24,281 nucleotides of DNA from JAYSRU01 sp043720875 (GTDB taxonomy: Bacteria > Bacteroidota > Bacteroidia > Flavobacteriales_D > Crocinitomicaceae), in contig JAYSRU010000244.1 in assembly GCA_043720875.1 (NCBI GenBank), forward strand, positions 1 through 24,281, in the 5' to 3' direction. This document shows positions 16,470-23,095 of the stretch, piece after piece. The translations under genes and the position numbers were made by a program. Within the stretch, counting starts at the first letter, position 1. The number at the start of each line of letters is the position of its first letter. A model generated the notes under the pieces. The model did not search any database. It was not told the origin of the DNA and saw nothing but the letters and a program-made list of their open reading frames with translations.

Positions 16470-18632
16470 ATGAATATAGGAACAACAAAATCCGTCATCA
16501 CAGGAGGAAAGAAAATTTCCCTAGAGACAGGAAAACTTGCTAAGCAAGCCGACGGATCAATCGTCCTCCGAATGGGCGATACAATGATGCTTGCAACAGT
16601 TGTTGCGGCTCAAGAAGCAAAAGAAGGTGTAGACTTTCTTCCATTAACTGTAGATTATCGCGAGAAATTTGCAGCAGTTGGTCGCTTCCCTGGATCTTTC
16701 ATGCGTCGTGAGGCTCGTCCTTCTGACACAGAGATCTTAATCATGAGATTAGTAGACCGCGCTTTGCGTCCACTTTTCCCAGACGATTACCATGCTGAGG
16801 TTCAAGTAATGATCACATTACTTTCTTACGATGGTATTCACATGCCAGATACGTTAGCAGGTTTAGCTGCATCGGCTGCAATCGCTGTTTCAAACATTCC
16901 GTTCAACGGTCCAATGTCTGAAGTACGTGTAGGTCGTGTAAATGGCGAATTCATTATCAATCCAACGGTAGAAGAAATGAAAATTTCTGATATGGATATG
17001 ATGATTGCTGGTACACAAAAAGACATCGTTATGGTGGAAGGTGAAATGAAAGAAATTGCTGAAGCTGATATGGTTGCTGCAATTAAAATCGGTCACGAAG
17101 CTATCCAAGCACAAGTACAATTACAATTAGATTTAGCTGCTGAAGTGGCTACTGCAACTCCAAAAAGAGTGTATTCGCACGAAAAGCATAACGAAGATAT
17201 TCGCACACGTGTTACTGATTTTTGTTTCGACAAATGTAAGGCTGTTGCGCGTACAGGTAATCCTTCTAAAGCTAGCCGTACGGAGCAATTTAACGCTATT
17301 AAAGACGAATTCAAAGCAACACTTTCTGAAGAGGAATTGAAAGAAGTAAGTGGTTTTGTATCCATCTATTTTGGTGATGTTAAGAAAAAGGCTGTACGTC
17401 ACGTTATGTTACACGAAGGTATCCGTTTGGATGGTCGTAAGTTTGAAGAAATTCGTCCAATCTGGGCTGAAGTGGATTACTTACCAATCGTTCACGGTTC
17501 TGCAGTGTTTACAAGAGGTGAAACGCAATCAATCACAACATTAACCCTTGGTGGTAAAATGGATGAGCAATTGATTGATGGAGCAACCTTCCATGGTACA
17601 GACAAATTCTTATTGCATTACAATTTCCCTCCATTCTCAACGGGTGAAGCTAAACCATTACGTGGAACTTCTCGTCGTGAAATTGGACACGGAAATCTTG
17701 CTTTACGTGCATTGAAGCCAGTTTTACCTGAGCACAATCCATACACAATTCGTTTAGTTTCTGATATCTTAGAATCAAATGGTTCGTCTTCAATGGCAAC
17801 TGTTTGTGCAGGTACATTGGCTTTAATGGATGGTGGTATTCAAATCAAAGCACCAGTTTCTGGTATTGCTATGGGATTGATTACAGATAAGTCAGGTAAG
17901 TTTGTGGTTCTTTCAGATATCTTAGGTGACGAAGATCACTTAGGTGATATGGATTTCAAAGTTACTGGAACTGCTGCAGGAATTACTGCTTGTCAAATGG
18001 ATATTAAAGTAGACGGTTTACCTTACGAGGTTTTAACGCAAGCGTTAGATCAAGCACGTGCAGGTCGTTTACATATCTTAGATAAAATTATCGAAACAAT
18101 CGCTGTTCCAAGACCAGAATTGAAGCCACAAACTCCTCGTATTGAGATGTTAGTTGTTCCAAATGAAATGATTGGTGCGATTATCGGACCTGGAGGAAAA
18201 ATCATCCAAGGATTACAGAAAGAAACTAACACGACAATTACAATTGAAGAATTGGAAAGTGGTGAAGGTAAAGTACAAGTTATGTCAAACAATGCGGATG
18301 ACATGAACGCGGCTCTTTCTCGTATCAAAATGATTGCTTTCCCTCCAACTGTAGACGAAGGAGCTGAATACGAAGGGAAAATCAAAAGCTTACAAGCGTA
18401 TGGTGTTTTCGTTGAAATTCTTCCTGGTACAGATGGTTTGATCCATATTTCTGAATTCCAATGGGATAAAGTTGAAAAAATGGAAGACGTTTGTAAAGAA
18501 GGTGATTTAGTGAAATTTAAAGTGGTTGGAAAAGATCCAAAAACGAAAAAATGGAAACTATCGCGTAAAGTTTTGTTGCCTCGTCCTGAGCGCGCAGAAT
18601 CTGCAGCACCATCAACAAGTTCTGAAAACTAG
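16470..18632 (+). CDS. pnp: Polyribonucleotide nucleotidyltransferase (PNPase)
   Basis: PNPase is the phosphorolytic 3'-5' exoribonuclease of RNA turnover, acting as a trimer. The 720-residue protein has the complete architecture: a first RNase PH-like domain (about 10-145, with RPLFPDDYHAEVQV), a helical linker, and the catalytic second RNase PH domain (about 315-540). The latter has the phosphate-binding GSSSMA near 436 and the acidic DEDHLGDMD near 488. A KH domain follows (about 555-615, with IIGPGGKII), then an S1 domain (about 625-700, with GVFVEILPGTDGLIHISE). The C-terminal tail is short and Ser/Ala rich. Codon use is biased toward CGT, GGT and AAC, fitting high expression. It follows rpsO after a terminator and a structured leader. 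Confidence 0.98.
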   Translation: MNIGTTKSVITGGKKISLETGKLAKQADGSIVLRMGDTMMLATVVAAQEAKEGVDFLPLTVDYREKFAAVGRFPGSFMRREARPSDTEILIMRLVDRALRPLFPDDYHAEVQVMITLLSYDGIHMPDTLAGLAASAAIAVSNIPFNGPMSEVRVGRVNGEFIINPTVEEMKISDMDMMIAGTQKDIVMVEGEMKEIAEADMVAAIKIGHEAIQAQVQLQLDLAAEVATATPKRVYSHEKHNEDIRTRVTDFCFDKCKAVARTGNPSKASRTEQFNAIKDEFKATLSEEELKEVSGFVSIYFGDVKKKAVRHVMLHEGIRLDGRKFEEIRPIWAEVDYLPIVHGSAVFTRGETQSITTLTLGGKMDEQLIDGATFHGTDKFLLHYNFPPFSTGEAKPLRGTSRREIGHGNLALRALKPVLPEHNPYTIRLVSDILESNGSSSMATVCAGTLALMDGGIQIKAPVSGIAMGLITDKSGKFVVLSDILGDEDHLGDMDFKVTGTAAGITACQMDIKVDGLPYEVLTQALDQARAGRLHILDKIIETIAVPRPELKPQTPRIEMLVVPNEMIGAIIGPGGKIIQGLQKETNTTITIEELESGEGKVQVMSNNADDMNAALSRIKMIAFPPTVDEGAEYEGKIKSLQAYGVFVEILPGTDGLIHISEFQWDKVEKMEDVCKEGDLVKFKVVGKDPKTKKWKLSRKVLLPRPERAESAAPSTSSEN

Positions 18633-18657
18633 AAAAACGTTTTTTCGTATAGATAAT

Positions 18658-18692
18658 AAAAAGGGGGGTTTTTAAAACTTCCCTTTTATTTT
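18658..18692. terminator. Intrinsic terminator between pnp and the convergent small gene
   Basis: AAAAGGG pairs with CCCTTTT across an inner stem of GGGTT with AACTT (two G-T pairs), followed by ATTTTGTTT. A T-tract also exists on the minus strand, so it can serve both convergent genes. Confidence 0.75.
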
Positions 18693-18715
18693 GTTTACCT
18701 TTTTAATAATCTTTA

Positions 18716-18976
18716 TTATTTCGTAGCTGCCCATTTTCGAATTTCAGTTCTAAACCAAGCGTCAGCTTCTTCGGTCCATTTGAAATTATCACGAATATAT
18801 TCCATCGTTTTTTTCTCTGTATCAGTATAAGAACCACCGTCTTTCACTTCTGAAAGTAATTCTTGAGCATCAGCTAATGAAATTCTTCCGTCACCACGAA
18901 CTTTAATTGCTTTTTCTGCAGCTTCTAATAGTTCGCCATCATATTGCTCGCCATCAATTTCTTTGTAATATCCCAT
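18716..18976 (-). CDS. Small acidic protein with degenerate EF-hand-like segment
   Basis: This is an 86-residue cytoplasmic protein with no signal peptide or membrane span. Residues about 26-45 read VRGDGRISLADAQELL, resembling an EF-hand loop (DG.I...D) but lacking acidic residues at loop positions 1 and 3, so calcium binding is doubtful. The second half (YTDTEKKTMEYIRDNF, then TEEADAWFRTEIRKWAA) is helical, with regularly placed Trp and Phe. The sequence looks well constrained and I believe similar small proteins occur in other bacteria, but I cannot assign a function. It lies 73 bases downstream of the aquaporin gene on the same strand and ends against the pnp terminator. Confidence 0.75.
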   Translation of the reverse strand: MGYYKEIDGEQYDGELLEAAEKAIKVRGDGRISLADAQELLSEVKDGGSYTDTEKKTMEYIRDNFKWTEEADAWFRTEIRKWAATK

Positions 18977-19049
18977 CGTTTTTGTTTTAAATATTAGTCA
19001 ACTTAAGAATTTAATTTATTGTAATTTGAATGTTTAAATTAATATTTTG

Positions 19050-19730
19050 TTAAATCTTTTCTGTTTTCAAATAGCGATAGACAAATACAGCAATGCAAGC
19101 TCCAGCAATTGGAACTATAATAAACAACCAAAGCTGTGAAATTGCCCAATCTCCAACAAATAGCGCTTGACTAATACTTCTCGCAGGATTTACAGATGTA
19201 TTTGTAACCGGAATACTAATTAAGTGAATTAATGTTAGGGCTAAACCAATTGCTAAACCAGCAAATCCTTTTGGGGCTTTTTCATCTGTAGCCCCTAGTA
19301 TTATAAGTAAAAACATAAAGGTCATAACAAATTCACACACAATAGCGGCAATCATACTGTAGTTTCCGGGAGAATGTTGATTGTATCCGTTTGCAGCAAA
19401 ATCGCCAATATCAGATCCTTTTCCAGTTGTAATTACGTATAAAACACCTGCAGCTACAATTGCACCCAAAATCTGGGAGATAACATAGGGGAGAATCTCT
19501 TTGGCCGATATTCTGCCACCAAAATATAGTCCGATAATAACGGCAGGATTCAAATGAGCGCCTGAGATATGCCCGAGAGAATAAGCTATTGTAACTACAG
19601 TTAAACCAAAAGCGAGCGAAACGCCTACTAATCCAATTCCTGCGTTAGAAAATCCGGCTGCTAAAACAGCACTTCCGTAACCTCCCAGTACAAGCCAAAA
19701 GGTTCCTAAAAATTCTACAATGTTTTTTTT
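19050..19730 (-). CDS. aqpZ: Aquaporin Z-type water channel lacking a normal start codon
   Basis: This is a six-span major intrinsic protein. The frame is open from 19730 and encodes KKNIVEFLGTFWLVLGGYGS onward, which aligns with the very N terminus of E. coli AqpZ (…ECFGTFWLVFGGCGS). Counting an initial Met, both NPA boxes are intact (62-64 and 182-184). The selectivity-filter residues expected for a water channel (F42, H170, T179, R185) are also present. However, the codon at the expected start is TAG (19733-19731), and no in-frame ATG, GTG or TTG precedes the first NPA box. A TTG at 19553 would remove the first two spans and is unlikely to be the real start. ATT at 19721 is the only nearby rare start. 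Loss of one T from an original CTATG would explain the sequence, so this is a start-lesion allele, a rare-start gene or a sequencing error. Confidence 0.8.
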   Translation of the reverse strand, partial: KKNIVEFLGTFWLVLGGYGSAVLAAGFSNAGIGLVGVSLAFGLTVVTIAYSLGHISGAHLNPAVIIGLYFGGRISAKEILPYVISQILGAIVAAGVLYVITTGKGSDIGDFAANGYNQHSPGNYSMIAAIVCEFVMTFMFLLIILGATDEKAPKGFAGLAIGLALTLIHLISIPVTNTSVNPARSISQALFVGDWAISQLWLFIIVPIAGACIAVFVYRYLKTEKI

Positions 19731-19772
19731 CTAGTTGTGTTTTTTATTTATCTGCTTTTGTGTACAAATGTT

Positions 19773-20465
19773 CTACTTTTCTTTTAAGGTGACCAATTTC
19801 TTCTTCATTCCTTCTTGCCAACCTGCAGGAAATATTGCAACGTTGTTGGTGATCATTTGCTTCATGAGTTCCTTAACCTTCGTTTGAATACTCATTGGTA
19901 AAGTGTAGAATGATTTGTCTACCAGCGTATTACGGTCGCCATCAAGAACGCCGTTTTGATGTCTGATTACTGTTTTCTTTCCTTTATATACAATCACAAT
20001 TTTTATTCTCCCATCGTCAAATCCGTTCGTGCCTTGCGTTCCATAAACGATAATTGGATCAATTGCAAGATCTTTATCCAAGTCGGTCAAGAGGCAATAT
20101 TTACTCCAAAACCAAATGGAATTCTCCTGGCTAGTTTCGTTAATTATTTTTTGGGTTAGGTCATTGATTTCCCATTCACTTACCAAACCTGTACTTGTAA
20201 TTTTTAATTTAACGGCTTTAATGTTTTTGTTAAAGAAATTACCATTCGCTTCAAGACTGTCTTGACTCTCCGATAATACAACATATGAAACTGTTGTCTT
20301 CTCAGTACATTTATAGGTTCGCCAAATAGGGTAGGTGAGGTTAAGTTTTTTCTTTATGGAATCCGGAAGTAAGGAATTGGTTTCCGTATCAGTAAGTATT
20401 ACACTTGCTGTTTGGCAATACGCCGAAAAGTTTAGCAGTGAAACGAGGAGAATGATTGTTTTCAT
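19773..20465 (-). CDS. Secreted protein of unknown function with Asp-rich loop
   Basis: This is a 230-residue exported protein I cannot assign. Residues 1-18 form a signal peptide ending AYCQ; a lipoprotein reading with Cys17 is possible. The central part has TDLDKDLAIDPIIVYGT (127-143), then GFDDGRIKIVIVYKGKK, an Asp-rich loop followed by beta strands like those of FG-GAP or other calcium-loop proteins. Single cysteines occur at 53 and 124. The C-terminal 40 residues are Lys and Met rich and probably helical. It starts 16 bases after the stop of the T9SS-sorted protein and is likely co-transcribed with it. The region around its stop codon probably also holds the promoter of the aquaporin gene. 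Confidence 0.65.
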   Translation of the reverse strand: MKTIILLVSLLNFSAYCQTASVILTDTETNSLLPDSIKKKLNLTYPIWRTYKCTEKTTVSYVVLSESQDSLEANGNFFNKNIKAVKLKITSTGLVSEWEINDLTQKIINETSQENSIWFWSKYCLLTDLDKDLAIDPIIVYGTQGTNGFDDGRIKIVIVYKGKKTVIRHQNGVLDGDRNTLVDKSFYTLPMSIQTKVKELMKQMITNNVAIFPAGWQEGMKKKLVTLKEK

Positions 20466-20481
20466 AGTTATTCCAGATATT

Positions 20482-21711
20482 TTAATCGATGATTATGAAT
20501 TTTTGAGATGGAATTAATGAACTACCCTCCGTAATACGCGTAAAATATACGCCTGCAGGTAAATGGTTGCGCTCAATCGTTATTTCATTGCCAGCTATTT
20601 CGTGCATAGTACGAACCAATTGACCGTAAATATCATAGACCTTAAGCGTTGCGTTTTGCATCGTTTGAGATGTTGTGATAACTGTACTTTGTGTAAATGG
20701 ATTAGGTGCAACCGTTGCTGTTGTTGATTCTAGGGGAGATAAGCCTGCACCATAAATAGTTAAATCACAGTTCATAATAAAGGGCTGTGCAGCATAAGTG
20801 GTTTCCCAGATTGTTGCAACTTCAGGGATAAATTTCCATTCTACTTTATTTTGAGTTACCAAAACATTGATAGAATCCATTAACGCAGCCAATTTTGTAT
20901 TTACGAACGTTGGAACGGTTAAGTACGATTCACGAAAAAAGATACTTGTGCAATAAAAACCATCGGCAGGAGCAGCGCCAGTTTGTATAGAGTTTAACGT
21001 TGTTCTTAATTCAGCCATCACGTATTTAAGATCTGAGGTATCGTGCACTTCAATTTTACAACCTTGCCCGTATGCTTGTAAATGATTGGAAGCTTGGTGA
21101 TTGAAAAATGAAGCCATTGAAGTAGGTTTCCACATTCCATAATATTGAGGATCAGCTACGTGTGCGGGTGTTGCTGCTCCCCAAATAATTTTAGGAGCCC
21201 AAGTATAGTTCGGATACATAGTTCCGGATCTTGGGTTTTGATAGTCTTGCCAATCATAAATACCTTGTAGTTGATTGTAAAGAAATCCACTCATCACCAA
21301 CCCTGGGTTCACCCCTAAACTGTCGTGAAGTTTTGCAACATCTGCATAATTAAAAAGACTTTCATGCGCATGAGGATCGCATTCCACATTGTTGGGAAAC
21401 GTTTGGGTAATGTATTTTAAGATGTTCATTCCTCCAGTTGTAGCTTGTAACGGACCAGCAACGTCATTGGCAATAACCGAACGCAACAAAATATGATCGC
21501 TTCCTAAGTGCCATTTTGCACCTTTGGTTGCACTAAGTTGTGCCATTTGTAACATGAATGGTCGAACGTTCAAGAAAGTTATTGGATTAGCTACATAGGT
21601 ATAGTTTTCTTCATTGTGAGAGACTAAATTGATGTACATTTTCGGTAATTGCGCTTTTGCTGTGATTTGTAATAGGCATGCGCAAAGAATCAGTAGGTAG
21701 CTTTTTTTCAT
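20482..21711 (-). CDS. T9SS-sorted exported protein with hydrolase-like histidine motifs
   Basis: The product has 409 residues. A signal peptide (1-20) ends AKA. The C-terminal 75 residues form a type A T9SS sorting domain (VAPNPF, then LKVYDIYGQLVRT, then LPAGVYFTRI and a final basic-hydrophobic strand), so the protein should be displayed on or released from the cell surface. The middle (about 25-310) is not a family I can name securely. It contains NLVSHNEE (28-35), KWHLGSDH (66-73) and ECDPHAHES (110-118), a spacing of His, Asp and Glu resembling metal-dependent (beta/alpha)-barrel hydrolases such as polysaccharide deacetylases. Many Trp and Tyr residues (YDWQDYQNP, YTWAPKIIWG) would suit a carbohydrate ligand. 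A -7 element lies upstream, and the next gene starts 16 bases after its stop. Confidence 0.75.
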   Translation of the reverse strand: MKKSYLLILCACLLQITAKAQLPKMYINLVSHNEENYTYVANPITFLNVRPFMLQMAQLSATKGAKWHLGSDHILLRSVIANDVAGPLQATTGGMNILKYITQTFPNNVECDPHAHESLFNYADVAKLHDSLGVNPGLVMSGFLYNQLQGIYDWQDYQNPRSGTMYPNYTWAPKIIWGAATPAHVADPQYYGMWKPTSMASFFNHQASNHLQAYGQGCKIEVHDTSDLKYVMAELRTTLNSIQTGAAPADGFYCTSIFFRESYLTVPTFVNTKLAALMDSINVLVTQNKVEWKFIPEVATIWETTYAAQPFIMNCDLTIYGAGLSPLESTTATVAPNPFTQSTVITTSQTMQNATLKVYDIYGQLVRTMHEIAGNEITIERNHLPAGVYFTRITEGSSLIPSQKFIIID

Positions 21712-21734
21712 GGCTTTAGTATTTAGGTTATTAC

Positions 21735-21742
21735 CAAATATA
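21735..21742 (-). promoter_or_regulatory. -7 promoter element of the T9SS-sorted protein gene
   Basis: On the minus strand TATATTTG matches TAnnTTTG exactly, 23 bases before the ATG at 21711. No obvious -33 TTG is seen. Confidence 0.45.
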
Positions 21743-21780
21743 CTGATAATTTGTACCGCACATGCATTTGTTTATTTTAG

Positions 21781-21812
21781 CGCATAAAAAAAGACCCTTT
21801 TTGGGGTCTTTC
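21781..21812 (-). terminator. Intrinsic terminator of the cca-methyltransferase operon
   Basis: Read on minus, AAAGACCC pairs with GGGTCTTT (arms 21804-21811 and 21790-21797) around a six-base loop and runs into a seven-T tract. It lies 19 bases after the methyltransferase stop. Confidence 0.88.
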
Positions 21813-21830
21813 GGTGTAATATATTATTGG

Positions 21831-22535
21831 TTAAGCAAGAATCAATTCGGCCAAATAAGCGTCGTTTTCTTCACAAACCAAACGCGCTTTTAATCCTACA
21901 TTTTTTGCTGCTTGAAACAAATTATCAAAGTCTACATATAACCAATCAAACCATTCGCCTTTGTCTTGTTTGTACACCATCTGGAATCTAAAATTTCCAT
22001 AATATTCTGTGTTTAAGTCAATCCACATGCTACCATCTTCATCTTCGTACAAGTATTTGATGTCGCTTGAATCGCAAATAATTTTACCACCTGGCTTTAA
22101 GAATGATTTTGCATGTGCTAGTGTGTGCTCTAAATTAGCTAAGGTTCCAGCAATTCCAATTCCGTTCATTAACATCAATACTGAATCATAACTCGGATCA
22201 GAAGGAAACTTGAAAAAGTCTACTTTCACTGCTTTTAATCCCGTATTTTGCATGTAATCTACAGCGCCACGTGAAGTGTCTAAGCAATGCACTTTTTTAC
22301 CAAGATTCAGCAATTCATGCGCGTGAGCACCTGCGCCTGCACCAACATCGAGAACGTTAACTCCGCATAGTTTCAATGCTTTCTTCTCAAGATCTGGCAT
22401 TTCATCATACGATCTAAATAATAATTCGATCGGAATGAAATCGTCTTCACAAATGTCTGATTTTACTGTAATCTCATCTGACTTGCGTTTTCTTGCGTAA
22501 TCAAGTATGGCTGCGCCAATTGGGTCGTTGTTCAT
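21831..22535 (-). CDS. Class I SAM-dependent methyltransferase
   Basis: This is a 234-residue Rossmann-fold methyltransferase. Motif I is VLDVGAGAGAHA (61-72). The acidic residue closing strand 2 is D86 in VHCLDTS. Motif IV-like DSVLMLMNGIGIAG and motif VI-like KSFLKPGGKIICDS follow in the usual order. The C-terminal part (YGNFRFQMVYK, GEWFDWLYVDF) probably forms a substrate-binding beta extension. There is no signal peptide. The substrate cannot be told from the sequence: small molecule, nucleic acid and protein targets are all possible. It begins 12 bases after the pRiA4b ORF-3-like gene and is the last gene before a strong terminator, so it belongs to an operon with the tRNA CCA-adding enzyme. 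Confidence 0.88.
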   Translation of the reverse strand: MNNDPIGAAILDYARKRKSDEITVKSDICEDDFIPIELLFRSYDEMPDLEKKALKLCGVNVLDVGAGAGAHAHELLNLGKKVHCLDTSRGAVDYMQNTGLKAVKVDFFKFPSDPSYDSVLMLMNGIGIAGTLANLEHTLAHAKSFLKPGGKIICDSSDIKYLYEDEDGSMWIDLNTEYYGNFRFQMVYKQDKGEWFDWLYVDFDNLFQAAKNVGLKARLVCEENDAYLAELILA

Positions 22536-22547
22536 CTTTTTATTTTA

Positions 22548-23093
22548 CTAGTATGCGTTATAATCTTCTTCATTATAGCCATCTTCGAATTCGTTGTCGT
22601 CTTCGTCCATGTCATCATCGTCATCAAAATCGTCAGCACCGAATTCGCTACCAAATTCTGTTTCATCCATTCCGCGGCTATCTTCTGGCGGAGCTAATCC
22701 AACACTTATTAATGTTTTGGGTGCTTCGATTAGCTCTGCTGTTTTTTCAATAAGTTCGACCAGAAAAATCCACATGCGGAGAAAGTCATACACCAAAATA
22801 AAGCGTTGATCTGCATCTGTTGTTAAATCGATTAAGCGCGTTTCTGACATCACACTTACCGGCTCAACTTCATCCGTTCCGTAACTCATGTCCATCAATC
22901 CAATTTCGTGGCCTTTGTCCCATGTTTCGTTGCTCACATAGAACGAAGCAAGTTGTTCTCCTTCAAAATTAAAAGCGTGCATGATGTATTTGAAAAACGT
23001 ATCAAACGTTGCTTCTTCATGGATTAATATGTCCCTAAAAATTTCTTTACCTTCTGAGTTATCGAGCAAAACTCTAAATTTCAATGCTCCCAT
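22548..23093 (-). CDS. pRiA4b ORF-3-like protein with acidic tail
   Basis: The 181-residue product resembles the plasmid pRiA4b ORF-3 / IS1096 passenger family: KFRVLLDNSEGKEIFRDILIHEEATF, then YIMHAFNFEGEQLASFYVSNE, then LIDLTTDADQRFILVYDF. Despite database names that mention transposon or resolvase, nothing in the sequence shows recombinase residues, and here it sits between cca and a methyltransferase in a housekeeping-type operon. The C-terminal 45 residues are extremely acidic (runs of Asp and Glu, ending in Tyr) and probably disordered. It starts two bases after the cca stop codon. Its function is unknown; the acidic tail suggests binding to a basic partner, which is inference. Confidence 0.82.
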   Translation of the reverse strand: MGALKFRVLLDNSEGKEIFRDILIHEEATFDTFFKYIMHAFNFEGEQLASFYVSNETWDKGHEIGLMDMSYGTDEVEPVSVMSETRLIDLTTDADQRFILVYDFLRMWIFLVELIEKTAELIEAPKTLISVGLAPPEDSRGMDETEFGSEFGADDFDDDDDMDEDDNEFEDGYNEEDYNAY

Positions 23094-23095
23094 GT

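Noticed and set aside
18633..18647. AAAAACGTTTTT palindrome just after pnp as a terminator
   Set aside because: There is no loop and the stem would be almost all A-T; the GC-containing hairpin a few bases downstream is the better candidate.
19050..19553. Aquaporin starting at TTG 19553 as a 167-residue protein
   Set aside because: This TTG encodes the Leu directly before the first NPA box. The frame continues upstream with two well-conserved membrane spans that match AqpZ, so the short form is an artefact of the missing start codon.
22548..23093. Mobile-element gene, from resemblance to the IS1096 passenger family
   Set aside because: No transposase, inverted-repeat ends or target duplication is visible nearby, and the gene sits tightly inside an operon with cca.
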